A stretch of 64,000 nt of DNA. Source: Hymenobacter persicinus (GTDB lineage: Bacteria > Bacteroidota > Bacteroidia > Cytophagales > Hymenobacteraceae). Below the pieces are notes generated by a model. It made no database searches. It had not been told where the DNA came from and saw only the letters and a list, made by a program, of their open reading frames with translations. This document shows, piece after piece, positions 40,271-49,800 of the stretch. The number at the start of each line of letters is the position of its first letter. Position 1 is the first letter of the stretch. A program made the position numbers and the translations under genes. Where the stretch lies: assembly GCF_004167665.1 (NCBI RefSeq), contig NZ_SEWE01000005.1, positions 80,371-144,370 of the forward strand. The letters are read 5' to 3'.

Positions 40271-41215
40271 TTACTCGACGCTCAGCACGATTTTGCCGGC
40301 CGCTTTCCCCGATTCGCTGTAGCGGTGGGCCGCGGCGGTTTCGGCCAGCGGAAACACCCGGTCGATGATGGGGCGCAGGGTGCCGGCTCCCAGCCAGGCC
40401 GTAATCAGGGCCAGGTCGGTGCCACGGTTGGCGGCCAGAAATACGCTCTGCTTTTTATCGGAGAAGGCGGCGGCCACGGCACCCGTCACGGCGGCCTTGG
40501 GTTCGGGGGCGGTGCTCACGTAGCGGCCGTTGCGGCGCAGGGCGGGGCGGGCGGCGAGGTAGCTGCTCTTGGCCACGGCATCAAATACCAGGTCGTAGCG
40601 GCTCAGGTCGCGGGTGAAGTCGTGTTCGTGGTGGTTCAGAATCCGGTCGGCGCCCAGGGAGCTGACCAGCTCGGCGTTGTCGGGGCCGCAGACGCCGGTG
40701 ACTTCGCCGGCCCCGAGGGCCTTGGCCATTTGCACGGCAAAGGAGCCTACCCCGCCCGAGGCTCCGTTGATGAGCACCCGGTCGCCGGACAGCAACTGCC
40801 CGTGGTGGTGCAGGGCCTGCAGGGCCGTCAGGGCCCCGAGCGGTATGGCTGCGGCCTGCTCGAAGCTCGAGGCTTCGGGAATAAAGGCAAAGGCGCTTTC
40901 ATCGAGCAGGGCGTACTCGGCGTTGGCCCCCTGAATGCCGGCCGCCATGCCGTACACCCGGTCGCCGGCTTTGCAGCGCGTCACGTTAGCGCCCACGGCG
41001 GCAACTTCGCCGGCCACGTCGCGGCCCGGGACCTTGGGAAAGTCGGAGCCCGTGATCAGCTTCATGGCCCCCGAGCGGATTTTCCAGTCGATAGGATTGA
41101 CGCTGCTGGCGCGTACGCGCACCAAAATCTGGTCGGGACGGGGCGTGGGCGTGGGCAGGGTGCCGTACTGAAGCACGTCGGCCGACCCGTACTGGGTGAA
41201 GAAAATGGCGTTCAT
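40271..41215 (-). CDS. Zinc-type NADP-dependent alcohol dehydrogenase-like (quinone reductase family)
   Basis: A 314-residue medium-chain reductase of the quinone reductase-like group, start at ATG 41215 (MNAIFFTQYGSADVLQ). Substrate-binding N-terminal block ASSVNPIDWKIRSG and PGRDVAGEVAAVG, then NADP-binding NGASGGVGSFAVQMAKA. No zinc-binding Cys cluster is visible, in line with the zeta-crystallin/QOR-like group. Related enzymes reduce quinones and enals. Reverse strand, upstream of the palindrome and the TrxR-like gene. Confidence 0.87.
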   Translation of the reverse strand: MNAIFFTQYGSADVLQYGTLPTPTPRPDQILVRVRASSVNPIDWKIRSGAMKLITGSDFPKVPGRDVAGEVAAVGANVTRCKAGDRVYGMAAGIQGANAEYALLDESAFAFIPEASSFEQAAAIPLGALTALQALHHHGQLLSGDRVLINGASGGVGSFAVQMAKALGAGEVTGVCGPDNAELVSSLGADRILNHHEHDFTRDLSRYDLVFDAVAKSSYLAARPALRRNGRYVSTAPEPKAAVTGAVAAAFSDKKQSVFLAANRGTDLALITAWLGAGTLRPIIDRVFPLAETAAAHRYSESGKAAGKIVLSVE

Positions 41216-41304
41216 GAGTGCAGGAATGGTGGAGGTAGGCATACGCAGAATGCCATTGGGCAGTCGAGCTTTCCGTGCCTAGCCCTGCCGCCGCCAAAAA
41301 AAAT

Positions 41305-41325
41305 GCCGCAGCCAAGGGCTGCGGC
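41305..41325 (-). terminator. Terminator after the carbonic anhydrase gene (reverse)
   Basis: Nine-bp stem GCCGCAGCC (41305-41313) and GGCTGCGGC (41317-41325) with a 3-nt loop; on the reverse strand it is followed by eight T residues (A-run 41296-41303). It ends the reverse SulP-carbonic anhydrase transcript. Confidence 0.85.
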
Positions 41326-41377
41326 GTTTTCGACCACACTTAGAGACAAATACAAGTCAGCAAGCTGACCTGTGGGG

Positions 41378-42130
41378 TTAGCCGGCCTTGTGCATTACGG
41401 ACTCTTCTTCGTCCTTTTTCTGCTGGCGGTCCGGCTTATTTTCCAGGGCTTTGGGCTTGTGGACTTTACCTTCCTCAGCTTTCTCAGCCACTTTTTCGGC
41501 ATGTTCGGCGGCTTCCACGCCGTAGATGTGCATGAACTCGTCGATCGTGTCGGTGTTCACGTTCAGATCGTGCAGCAGGCCGTCGTGAATGTCGTAGACG
41601 AGGCCGTGCAGGCGGGGCGGGTTAGGGCCCTTGCTGGCGTTCTGAATGATGTTGGTGCTGGCCAGGTTGCGGACCTGCTCAATGACGTTGAGCTCCACGA
41701 GGCGGCGCAGCTGCTGCTCCTTGTCGGTAATGCGCAGAAACTCGGTTTCGTGCAGACGCACCACGTCCCGGATATGGGCCAGCCAGTTGTCGATGAGGCC
41801 ATACTGCTTGTTGGCAGCCGCCGCGGCCACGCCGCCGCAGCCGTAGTGGCCCACCACCATGATATCCCGCACGCCGAGCACTTCCACGGCGTACTGGAGC
41901 ACGGCCAGCAGGTTCATATCGGAGTGCACGACCAAGTTGGCGATGTTGCGGTGCACAAACATTTCCCCGGGGCCGGTGCCCGTGATGGCCGAGGCCGGTA
42001 CGCGCGAGTCGGAGCAGCCGATAAACAGGTAGCGGGGCTTCTGCCCCTTAGCCAGCTTGTTGAAAAACTCGTTGTCTTCCGCGAGCTTGGTTTCTACCCA
42101 TTTGCGGTTGTTGGCAAAGATATCTTGCAT
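41378..42130 (-). CDS. Beta-carbonic anhydrase
   Basis: A 250-residue beta-class carbonic anhydrase, start at ATG 42130 (MQDIFANNRKWVETK). Zinc ligands are Cys39, His95 and Cys98, with the Asp41/Arg43 dyad in CSDSRVP and the HYGCGG block. The C-terminal 40 residues are Lys/Glu-rich and extra to the core. It converts CO2 and bicarbonate. It is downstream of a SulP transporter gene by 85 nt on the same strand, which supports a bicarbonate-uptake role for the pair. Confidence 0.95.
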   Translation of the reverse strand: MQDIFANNRKWVETKLAEDNEFFNKLAKGQKPRYLFIGCSDSRVPASAITGTGPGEMFVHRNIANLVVHSDMNLLAVLQYAVEVLGVRDIMVVGHYGCGGVAAAAANKQYGLIDNWLAHIRDVVRLHETEFLRITDKEQQLRRLVELNVIEQVRNLASTNIIQNASKGPNPPRLHGLVYDIHDGLLHDLNVNTDTIDEFMHIYGVEAAEHAEKVAEKAEEGKVHKPKALENKPDRQQKKDEEESVMHKAG

Positions 42131-42215
42131 CGGAGGGGGAATTGGGAGTTGGAGATGGACGGCGGATGGGGACGCCGCAGGTTGGCTACTAAAACAAGCA
42201 GGGAGCGGTGGGGTT

Positions 42216-43820
42216 TTAGTGCCCCAGGGCCTCCACCTGCTTGATGCCACGCAACTCCAGGTGAATGCCCCGCTCGGCGGCGGTGATGCGGAAGTTCTCA
42301 ATGGCCTCCAGCACGTCGTAATCTATCACTTCGGAATCCGTCCCGTCGAGGATAACCGAAGCACCGGGGGCCAGCTGCTCAAAGGTAGTCACGATGCTCG
42401 CTTTATTGAGGAACGACACGTGCTCGGAGAGCTTGATATGCACTACGCCAGGCTCGTGACTTGGTTCGTTGTGGAAATAGTAAGCCGAGTTCAGATTGGC
42501 TTTCAGAATGTAGAAAATCCCCAGCGCCAGGCCCACGCAGACGCCCTTGAGCAGGTCAGTGAACAGGATGGCTACCACCGTCACGATGAAGGGCAGGAAC
42601 TGTTCCCAGCCCAGCTTCCATTGGGTGCGGTACAGGGCGGGCTTGGTCAGCTTGAAACCCACCATCAGCAGCACGGCCGCCAGGGCCGAAAGCGGAATCA
42701 GGTTCAGCACCGACGACAGCACCAGCAGGCTCGTGAGCAGCAGCAGACCGTGGAAGAAAGCCGAAAACTTGCTTTGGGCACCCGCGTCGATGTTAGCCGA
42801 GCTGCGCACGATAACGGCCGTCATGGGCAGGCCGCCAATCAGGCCGCTGATAATATTACCGAGGCCTTGCGCCTTGAGTTCCCGGTTCTGGGGCGTATGG
42901 CGCTTGTGTGGGTCGAGCTTATCGACGGCTTCCACGCTGAGCAGCGTTTCCAGCGAGGCCACGATGGCAATGGTGAAGGCCACCAGGTAGGTGCTGCCGC
43001 GGGTCAGGGCCGTCCAGTCGGGCTGGCGCAGCTCCCGGGTCAGGTCGGCGAGGGAGCCGATGGAAGGCAGCTTGACGAGGTGTTCGGGGCGCACCTGCAG
43101 GCTGGGGACCAGATTGGTCAGCAGCAGGTTGAGCAGAATCGAGAGTACGACCACAATCAAAGCGCCGGGAACCAGCTTCAGGGCCGCCACGCTCTTGACG
43201 GCCTTGCTGTCCCAGATCATGAGCACGGCCAACGAAATCAGGCCAATCAGGGCCGAGCCCCAGCTGATGGCGTTGGTGGCAGCCACAATGGCGGAAAACG
43301 TGTTCTGGCCGTTGAACTGGAGGAAGTCCATGTCCTCGAAGTAGTCGGTATCGGCGCCGAAGAAGTGCGGAATCTGCTTCAGGATCAGAATCAGGCCGAT
43401 GGCGGCCAGCATGCCGCGGATAACCGAGGACGGAAAATACATGCCGATGATGCCGGCCTTCAGAAAGCCCAGCACCAGCTGCATCACGCCGGCCACGACC
43501 GTGGCGGCCAACACGGCCTCAAACGAGCCCAGCGTGGCCAGGGCCGACACCATGATGGCCGTCAGGCCGGCGGCCGGGCCGCTCACGCTCAGCTGGGAGC
43601 CGCTAAACCACGACACCAGCGTGCCGCCCACAATCCCCGTAATGACGCCGGCCAGCAGCGGGGCGCCGGAAGCCAGCGAGATGCCCAGGCACAGCGGCAG
43701 GGCCACCAGAAACACCACCAGGCCCGAGGGAATATCCTTGGACAGGTTTTGCAGATAATGAACGGCAGGCGCCGAAACCGGTGGGGTTTGCGGGTCGTGG
43801 GCCGGAGCAGTTTTTACCAT
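42216..43820 (-). CDS. SulP-family anion transporter with C-terminal STAS domain
   Basis: A 534-residue SulP/SLC26-family protein: 10-12 hydrophobic segments beginning VVFLVALPLCLGISLASGAPL, the family block SVSGPAAGLTAIMV, and a C-terminal STAS-like domain (HIKLSEHVSFLNKASIVTTFEQLAPGASVILDGTD). With the adjoining carbonic anhydrase it is most likely a Na+- or H+-coupled bicarbonate transporter of the BicA kind, though sulfate or other anions are possible. Reverse strand; the two-component system gene pair precedes it after 235 nt. Confidence 0.88.
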   Translation of the reverse strand: MVKTAPAHDPQTPPVSAPAVHYLQNLSKDIPSGLVVFLVALPLCLGISLASGAPLLAGVITGIVGGTLVSWFSGSQLSVSGPAAGLTAIMVSALATLGSFEAVLAATVVAGVMQLVLGFLKAGIIGMYFPSSVIRGMLAAIGLILILKQIPHFFGADTDYFEDMDFLQFNGQNTFSAIVAATNAISWGSALIGLISLAVLMIWDSKAVKSVAALKLVPGALIVVVLSILLNLLLTNLVPSLQVRPEHLVKLPSIGSLADLTRELRQPDWTALTRGSTYLVAFTIAIVASLETLLSVEAVDKLDPHKRHTPQNRELKAQGLGNIISGLIGGLPMTAVIVRSSANIDAGAQSKFSAFFHGLLLLTSLLVLSSVLNLIPLSALAAVLLMVGFKLTKPALYRTQWKLGWEQFLPFIVTVVAILFTDLLKGVCVGLALGIFYILKANLNSAYYFHNEPSHEPGVVHIKLSEHVSFLNKASIVTTFEQLAPGASVILDGTDSEVIDYDVLEAIENFRITAAERGIHLELRGIKQVEALGH

Positions 43821-44055
43821 AGTACAGTCGAAAAGGCGACAGAGCGACGTCGGCTGACGAGGGCCCGGGCCAGATTGTACTGCAAGTGTAAGGTGCCGGA
43901 GTTAAGACCGAGTTAAAAGGGAGTTAAAAGGAAATTAAAACGTAAAAACCGGGTTATCAGGCCTTCCAGCGGCTATTTCCGCCCGCCGTGGAAGCTCCGC
44001 AGCTCAACGGAAACTCCGCCTGTTAAGGTCCCCGACAGGCCCCCGCGGCCGCAAC

Positions 44056-45459
44056 TCAGGCCAGGGCGGCGGGCAGTTCGAGCGTGACCTGGGTGCCTTC
44101 GCCGAGCTGACTGGCCACCCGAATCAGGCCGCCGTGCAGCTCCATGATTTTGGAGGTAAGCGGCAGGCCGATGCCGTGGCCGGGCACGTTGCGCACGGTT
44201 TCGGCCCGGAAAAACGGCACGAACACCTGCTGCCGGTCGGCCTCGGTCATGCCCACGCCCCGGTCGCGCACTTCCACCCGCACCCGGCTTTTCGAAGCCG
44301 ACAGAATGGCCAGGATGGGCTGCTCGGTGCCCCGGGAAAACTTGCAGGCGTTTTCGAGCACGTTGAGCAGGGCGGCCATCAGCAGGGCCTCGTTGCCGCG
44401 AACCAGGAACGGCTGCCGCTCCCGCCCCGCGGGCGGCTCTCCAAACTCCAGGTCGATGCGGCAGGTGGGCTGGCGGCGCTGCACTTCCTCGTGGGCCTGC
44501 AACAGCAGTTCATCGAGCTGCACGGGCTTGAGCGGCACTTGGGAAGGGTCGTCGGAGGCGCGGGCAATCTGGAGCAGGCCGTTGGTGAGGCTGTTGAGCA
44601 GGCGGGCCGCGTCGAGGGTGCTTTGCAGTACGCGCCGGTACTCGACCGGGCTGCGCTCCTGGAGCAGGGCTACTTCGAGCTCCCCAATGAGCACCGTGAG
44701 CGGGGTGCGCAGCTCGTGAGAAGCGTCGCGGACGAAGGTGCGCTGCCCGGCAAAGGCGGTTTCCAGGCGGTTGAGCAGGCTGTTGAACCGCTGGGCCAGG
44801 TGCGACACCTCATCCTGGCCCTCGGCCTTGGAAAGGCGGCGGTGCAGGTCGGAGGCCGAGATGGTGTCGACTTCCTCCACAATGCGCTGCATGGGGCGCA
44901 GGGCCTGGCGAGCAAAAAACCAGCCCCCGATGCCCACAATAATGAGTGTAATCAGCAGGCCGCCGGCCAACACCTGGCGCAGGGTCTGCAGGTTGGAGCG
45001 GCTGTCGGCGTCGAGGGAGGCAGCAATGACAACAAACTCGCCCCGGCGGGCGTCGCGGTAAAGCAGCCCGACGGTTTGGTGGTACTGGCCCTGCTCCTCG
45101 ACGTACTTGCCCGCCCGGCGCACCTGGGCCAGCAGGTCGAGGGGCACGGGCAGGTTGGGGCCCTGCCCTTCGTAGAACACCTCCTTGTTGTTGCTGTCGA
45201 ACACGCGCACTTCCTCCTCGGGCAGGGTACGGTAGAACTGCCGCAGGTAGCGCCGGTACGAGGCCTGGCTTTCGTCGTTGCCGCGGTTGGCCCCGTCGAG
45301 GTAGACGTGGGCTACGACCCGGGCCCGGGCAAACAGGCTGTCGGTGAAGGCGCTGCGCCGGGTCTGGTAGGTGAAGAAGTAGATGACAACGGAAAACAGC
45401 AGCAGCGTCACGGCCAGAATTGCCGCAAACTGCCACGCCAGACGCGTACGGATGGTCAT
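44056..45459 (-). CDS. Sensor histidine kinase (HAMP, HisKA, HATPase)
   Basis: A 467-residue sensor: membrane helix about 8-30, periplasmic sensor region of about 130 residues, second helix about 164-182, HAMP, dimerisation domain with phosphorylated His248 in RDASHELRTPLTVL, then ATPase N box (LLNVLENACKF), G1 (VRDRGVGMTEAD) and G2 (GHGIGLPLTSKIMELHGG). Partner of the OmpR-type regulator encoded 80 nt upstream. The stimulus is unknown; such pairs (CusS/QseC-like) often respond to metals or the envelope. Confidence 0.93.
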   Translation of the reverse strand: MTIRTRLAWQFAAILAVTLLLFSVVIYFFTYQTRRSAFTDSLFARARVVAHVYLDGANRGNDESQASYRRYLRQFYRTLPEEEVRVFDSNNKEVFYEGQGPNLPVPLDLLAQVRRAGKYVEEQGQYHQTVGLLYRDARRGEFVVIAASLDADSRSNLQTLRQVLAGGLLITLIIVGIGGWFFARQALRPMQRIVEEVDTISASDLHRRLSKAEGQDEVSHLAQRFNSLLNRLETAFAGQRTFVRDASHELRTPLTVLIGELEVALLQERSPVEYRRVLQSTLDAARLLNSLTNGLLQIARASDDPSQVPLKPVQLDELLLQAHEEVQRRQPTCRIDLEFGEPPAGRERQPFLVRGNEALLMAALLNVLENACKFSRGTEQPILAILSASKSRVRVEVRDRGVGMTEADRQQVFVPFFRAETVRNVPGHGIGLPLTSKIMELHGGLIRVASQLGEGTQVTLELPAALA

Positions 45460-45539
45460 GCAGAAGGAAAGCTACGGTGAGACGCCGGGTGGGGCCGGCA
45501 AACGAAAACCGGCCGCGGCCGGGCGGGGCAGCAGCGGTG

Positions 45540-46220
45540 TTACGCTTCTTCGCGCATCACGTAGCCCATACCGACCAGGGTATGAATCAGGCGCGGGGTG
45601 AAGTCCTTGTCGATTTTCTTGCGCAGGAAGTTGATGTACACGTCGATGACGTTGGAGCCCGTGTCGAAGCTGGTCTCCCAGACGTGCTCCAGAATGTCCA
45701 CCCGCGACACCACCCGGCCCTGGTTGCGGAGCAGGTATTCGAGCAGGGCAAACTCGCGGGCCGTGAGCTGAATGGGCTGCCCGGCCCGCTGCACCAGCTT
45801 GCGCGAGGGGTCCAGCGTGAGGTCGGCGAGCTGGAGCACGGCTTCGGTGGAGGGGCTCTCGTGGCGGCGGCGCGACAACGCCCGAATGCGGGCCAGCAGC
45901 TCCTGGAAGGCGAAGGGCTTGACCAGGTAGTCGTCGGCGCCGGCGTCGAGGCCGCGGATTTTGTCGTCGGTTTCGCCCAGGGCCGTGAGCATCAGAATGG
46001 GCACCTTGCTGTTTTGGGCGCGCACCTGCCGGCACACCTCGAGCCCGCTCAGCCCGGGCAGCAGGTTGTCGAGAATAATCAGGTCGTAGCTGTTGCCCAG
46101 CGCCAGGCGCATCCCGGTCAGGCCGTCGGCGGCGGTATCAACGCTGTGGGACTGTTCGGTGAGCCCCTTGTGCAGAAACGACGCCACCTTGGGCTCATCT
46201 TCAACCAGCAGAATTTTCAT
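45540..46220 (-). CDS. OmpR-family response regulator
   Basis: A 226-residue regulator. Receiver domain with acidic residues Glu7/Asp8, phosphorylation site Asp51 (LIILDNLLPG), Thr/Lys in LMLTALGETDD and DDYLVKPFAF; then a winged-helix DNA-binding domain (LTAREFALLEYLLRNQGRVVSR...VIDVYINFLRKKID). It is the first gene of the pair and probably activates or represses targets including possibly the SulP gene. Transcribed away from the exopolysaccharide locus across a 304-nt AT-rich gap. Confidence 0.95.
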   Translation of the reverse strand: MKILLVEDEPKVASFLHKGLTEQSHSVDTAADGLTGMRLALGNSYDLIILDNLLPGLSGLEVCRQVRAQNSKVPILMLTALGETDDKIRGLDAGADDYLVKPFAFQELLARIRALSRRRHESPSTEAVLQLADLTLDPSRKLVQRAGQPIQLTAREFALLEYLLRNQGRVVSRVDILEHVWETSFDTGSNVIDVYINFLRKKIDKDFTPRLIHTLVGMGYVMREEA

Positions 46221-46524
46221 GGATACACGCTTGGATGGGGGTGGGAAAGGCCGACGAAGTTAGAGAGTTCCGGCGGCATCCCGGAATAAAAGCCCGTCAG
46301 GCTGATCGAGGCCCGGTTTAGCCTGTCCATAACATCATTATGTAGTACAATAAATTAAAAGAATAATTTAAAATTAGCTTGACTTTACCAATCATATCCA
46401 ATACGTTTAGGAAAATATTCTATTACAGGATGTTTCCTGTTGTTCCGCTTTCACCTTCTGCTTTCCCCTGCTTTCAGGCTGTCTGCTCCAGATGGTGCTT
46501 CTCCCTGCCAACGCCCTTTCATCC
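46221..46524. other. AT-rich divergent region between two-component system and exopolysaccharide locus
   Basis: This 304-nt region is far more AT-rich than its surroundings between 46320 and 46430. It contains TTGAC (46379-46383) and TACGTTTAG (46402-46410), a good Bacteroidota -33/-7 pair with a 20-nt spacer. No coding ORF is supported there. Confidence 0.6.
46379..46410 (+). promoter_or_regulatory. Candidate promoter of the exopolysaccharide operon
   Basis: -33 TTG (46379-46381), 20-nt spacer, -7 TACGTTTA (46402-46409), close to the consensus TTG-N19-TAnnTTTG. It lies about 115 nt upstream of the Wza-like gene start (46525). Confidence 0.55.
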
Positions 46525-47313
46525 ATGCGCCTCCCCCACCGTGTTTCCCTGCTTTTCCTTCTGCTGCTGACGGCCGGCTGGCTCAGCGGCTGCGTCACCC
46601 AGCGGACCCTGCCCTACCTGCAGGGCACCGACTACTCGACGCAGACGGCGGTGACCGTACCCAACGAGCCCCTGCTTTACCACATCCAGCCCAGCGACGT
46701 GCTCAGCATCCGGGTGCAGAGCGTGCAAACCGTGCTCAACGATATGTTCAACATCACCGACACCCGCACCGTGGCGGCCGGCGGCGACCCGAGCAACCTG
46801 TTTCTGACCGGCTACTCCGTCGATGCCGGGGGCAACATCAACCTGCCTACGGTGGGCAAAGTCAAAGTCAGCGGGCTGACCATGGACGAGGCTCAAACCC
46901 TGATTCAGCAGCAGGTCAGCAAGTTTGTGCGCGACGCCAACGTGCTGGTCAAGCTGCTGAGCTTCAAGATTACGGTGCTCGGCGAGGTGCGCAACCCCGG
47001 CCGCTACTACATCTACAACGCCCAGGCCACCCTGCTCGAAGGCCTGGGCCTGGCTGGCGACCTGACCGAGTTCGGCAACCGCCAGAACGTGAAGCTGGTG
47101 CGGCAGACGGCCACCGGCTCGGAAGTGGTGCTGCTCAACCTGACCGACCCGAACCTGCTGCGCTCCAAATACTACTACCTGCTGCCCAACGACGCGCTGT
47201 ACGTGGAGCCCATTGCGGCCCGGGCCAACCGCGGCAACGCCAACAACCTGGGCATTGTGTTCGGGGGCATTTCGGCCCTGGTGCTGCTGCTCAACTATCT
47301 AAAAGTCTTCTAG
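46525..47313 (+). CDS. Polysaccharide export lipoprotein (Wza-like)
   Basis: A 262-residue lipoprotein from ATG 46525: signal peptide with lipobox LSGC, then the polysaccharide biosynthesis/export domain (LYHIQPSDVLSIRV, DAGGNINLPTVGKVKVSGLTMDEAQTLI) and an SLBB-like region (ITVLGEVRNPGRYYIYN). It ends in a C-terminal hydrophobic helix (IVFGGISALVLLLNYL). It should be the outer-membrane/periplasmic channel of the exopolysaccharide export machine, together with the Wzc-like kinase that follows after 45 nt. Confidence 0.92.
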   Translation: MRLPHRVSLLFLLLLTAGWLSGCVTQRTLPYLQGTDYSTQTAVTVPNEPLLYHIQPSDVLSIRVQSVQTVLNDMFNITDTRTVAAGGDPSNLFLTGYSVDAGGNINLPTVGKVKVSGLTMDEAQTLIQQQVSKFVRDANVLVKLLSFKITVLGEVRNPGRYYIYNAQATLLEGLGLAGDLTEFGNRQNVKLVRQTATGSEVVLLNLTDPNLLRSKYYYLLPNDALYVEPIAARANRGNANNLGIVFGGISALVLLLNYLKVF

Positions 47314-47358
47314 CCGGATTCTTATTCGCCCTTCTACCCTCTCAACGCCACCTTAGCC

Positions 47359-49746
47359 ATGGAACAACGCCCTACTTCCCCCGCCGACGAGCTTGACCTG
47401 CACGAGCTGATTTTCAAGCTCCGCAACCGCTGGCCACTGTTTGTGGGGTCGTTGGTGCTGGCCGGTGTGCTGGCCTTTCTGTACCTGCAGGTGAAGGCGC
47501 CGGTGTACGACTTCCGGGCCTCGATGCTGCTGGGCAACCAGAGCTCGGGCTCGAAGCAGGCCCAGGAGCTGCTCCAGATTCTGGAAGTCAAGGACAAGGG
47601 CATGAAGATGGAGGACGAAATCGGCATGCTCAGCTCCACCGACGTGGTGCGCCGGGCCCTGACCCGCCTGCCCTTCACCGTGTCGTATTACGCCGTGCCT
47701 AACTCCTGGCTGAACTCTATCAAGGACCTGCAGGTGCGGGAGCGGCCCATCGGCTCCATGCCCTTTCAGGTCATTCCAGCCCTGCAGGTGCCCCAGCTCA
47801 CCGGCGTGCGCATTGCGGTGCAGCCCCTGCCCGGCGGCAAGTTTCGGGTGCAGGCCAAGGCCAAGCGCGGGCCACTCTACCACCTGCCCACCGGCGAGCT
47901 GGTGCGCGAAGCCTTCGACGTGAACCTGGACCAGATCGTGGCCGCCGGCGACACGCTCCGCTCCCCCCTGCTCACGGCCGTCATCAAGCCCGAGCCCGGC
48001 TACCCGGCCTCTTCCGACGAGCGGTACTACTTCACCTTTAATGATTTGAACGGGCTGACCGGCACCTATCAGGGCAACCTGGCCGTGAAACCACTGGAGC
48101 ACGAGTCGCGCATTGTGGAGCTCACCCTCAAAGACGTGGTGCCCGCCAAAGCCACCCAGTTTCTGGATACGCTCATGGCCGTCTACATCGAGGACGACCT
48201 GCGCGAGAAGAACATCACCGGCTACAAGACGGTGGAGTTTCTGGACAAGGAAATCGGCAAGCTCTCCGACTCGCTGCGCCACTCGGCGGCGGCGCTGAGC
48301 TCCTTCCGCTCGGCCCGGGGCGTGGTCGATGTGGGCGCCCAGTCCAACGAGGGCATCCGCCAGCTCAGCGACCTGGGCATGATGCGGGCCCGGGCGGCCA
48401 CCAACCGCAAGTATTACCAGAACATGCTCTCTTACCTGCGCGCCAACCAGGAAGCGGCGCAAGTGGTGTCGCCCAGCAGCGTGGGCATCGAGGATCCGGT
48501 GATTAACAACCTGATTCTGCAGCTCACCGACCTGAACAGCCAGCGGGCGGCCCTGGGCGTGAATGCCAGCAGCAACAACCCCCTGGTAGCCGTGCTCGAC
48601 GAGCGAATCCGGACCGCCAAGCAGGCGCTGATGCAAACCCTGGCCAACATGACCCGGGCCACCGACATCACCCTGCGCGACCTGGACCAGCAGCTGAGCC
48701 GGGTGCGCGGCACCATCAACGCCATGCCCGAAAACGAGCGGCAGCTGGCCTCGCTCAAGAATAAGAGTGACTTCAACGACAAGAACTACAACTTCCTGGT
48801 GGAGAAACGCTCGGAGGCCGCCATTGCCCTGGCCACCAACGCCACCGACAAAAAGGTGGTCGACAAGGCCAAGATGAGCAGCGGCACGCCCTCGGCGCCC
48901 AAGCCGGTGCTGGTGATGCTGATTGCGCTGCTGGCCGGGCTGGGTTTCCCGCTGGGGCTGGCCCTGATTCTGGACAAGTCGAACCGGCGGATTCAAAGCA
49001 AGGAGGACCTGGCCCGCATCACCGGCATTCCGCTGCTGGGCGTGGTGGCCCACGGCAGCCGCGCCGACAAAGAACACATGCTGCACAATCCCAAAGGGCC
49101 TATTGCGGAGTCGTTCCGCTCGATTCGGGTGAACCTGCAGTACCTCTCGGCCGGCCTCGACAAGAAAATTATCGGCGTCACGTCGTCGGTGCCGGGCGAG
49201 GGTAAGACCTTCTGCGCGGTGAACCTGGCGGCCGAAATTGCCCAGAGCGGGCGCCGGGTGCTGCTGATGGAGTGCGACCTGCGCCGCCCCACTATTGCCA
49301 GCTACTTCGGCCTCGATGAGAAAGCCGAACACGGCCTGAGCACTTACCTCACCGGCCTGAGCACCCTCGACGAGTGCCTGCACGAGAGCGGCGTGCCCCA
49401 CCTGAGCGTGCTCTGCTGCGGCCCGATCCCGGCCAACCCCACCGAGCTGCTGGAGTCGGAGCGCATGGAAAACCTGCTCACCCTGATTCGGGCCCAGTAC
49501 GACTACGTGCTGGTCGACACGCCCCCGGTGGGCTACGTGGCCGAGTTTTTCGTGCTGCTGCGCCACCTGGAAGCCAACATCTACGTGGTGCGCCAGAACT
49601 ACACCGACAAAGGGCTGGTCAGCCACATCAACGAGCTGCACCAGGAGCAGAAAGTCAAGCAAATCTACATGATTATCAACGACATGCACTTTACCAAGAC
49701 TTACGAGTACCGCTACAAGGAAAAGGCCTACGCCTACGGTTACTAG
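47359..49746 (+). CDS. Exopolysaccharide tyrosine autokinase/chain-length protein (Wzc-like)
   Basis: A 795-residue inner-membrane protein. Chain-length domain with a first helix (about 26-44, FVGSLVLAGVLAFLYL), long periplasmic coiled region (about 50-510), second helix near 515-535 (VLVMLIALLAGLGFPLGLAL). The cytoplasmic BY-kinase has Walker A GEGKT at 613-617, Walker A' LLMECDLRRP and Walker B LVDTPP. The C-terminus carries a Tyr cluster (YEYRYKEKAYAYGY), the autophosphorylation tail. Controls polymer length and export. Confidence 0.95.
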   Translation: MEQRPTSPADELDLHELIFKLRNRWPLFVGSLVLAGVLAFLYLQVKAPVYDFRASMLLGNQSSGSKQAQELLQILEVKDKGMKMEDEIGMLSSTDVVRRALTRLPFTVSYYAVPNSWLNSIKDLQVRERPIGSMPFQVIPALQVPQLTGVRIAVQPLPGGKFRVQAKAKRGPLYHLPTGELVREAFDVNLDQIVAAGDTLRSPLLTAVIKPEPGYPASSDERYYFTFNDLNGLTGTYQGNLAVKPLEHESRIVELTLKDVVPAKATQFLDTLMAVYIEDDLREKNITGYKTVEFLDKEIGKLSDSLRHSAAALSSFRSARGVVDVGAQSNEGIRQLSDLGMMRARAATNRKYYQNMLSYLRANQEAAQVVSPSSVGIEDPVINNLILQLTDLNSQRAALGVNASSNNPLVAVLDERIRTAKQALMQTLANMTRATDITLRDLDQQLSRVRGTINAMPENERQLASLKNKSDFNDKNYNFLVEKRSEAAIALATNATDKKVVDKAKMSSGTPSAPKPVLVMLIALLAGLGFPLGLALILDKSNRRIQSKEDLARITGIPLLGVVAHGSRADKEHMLHNPKGPIAESFRSIRVNLQYLSAGLDKKIIGVTSSVPGEGKTFCAVNLAAEIAQSGRRVLLMECDLRRPTIASYFGLDEKAEHGLSTYLTGLSTLDECLHESGVPHLSVLCCGPIPANPTELLESERMENLLTLIRAQYDYVLVDTPPVGYVAEFFVLLRHLEANIYVVRQNYTDKGLVSHINELHQEQKVKQIYMIINDMHFTKTYEYRYKEKAYAYGY

Positions 49747-49800
49747 CCGCCGCCCGGGCTTGCGGCAGCCCTACTTCTTTGCCTGAATCCAGTTTCCTCT

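Noticed and set aside
39527..41368. 613-codon forward ORF over the two oxidoreductase genes
   Set aside because: It is antisense to genes with strong family motifs.
42057..43916. 619-codon forward ORF opposite SulP
   Set aside because: It is antisense to the SulP gene and has a His/Gln-rich repetitive translation.
47353..49689. 778-codon reverse ORF opposite the Wzc-like gene
   Set aside because: It is an antisense shadow caused by the high-GC codon bias; translation is rich in His, Gln and Gly with no domain.
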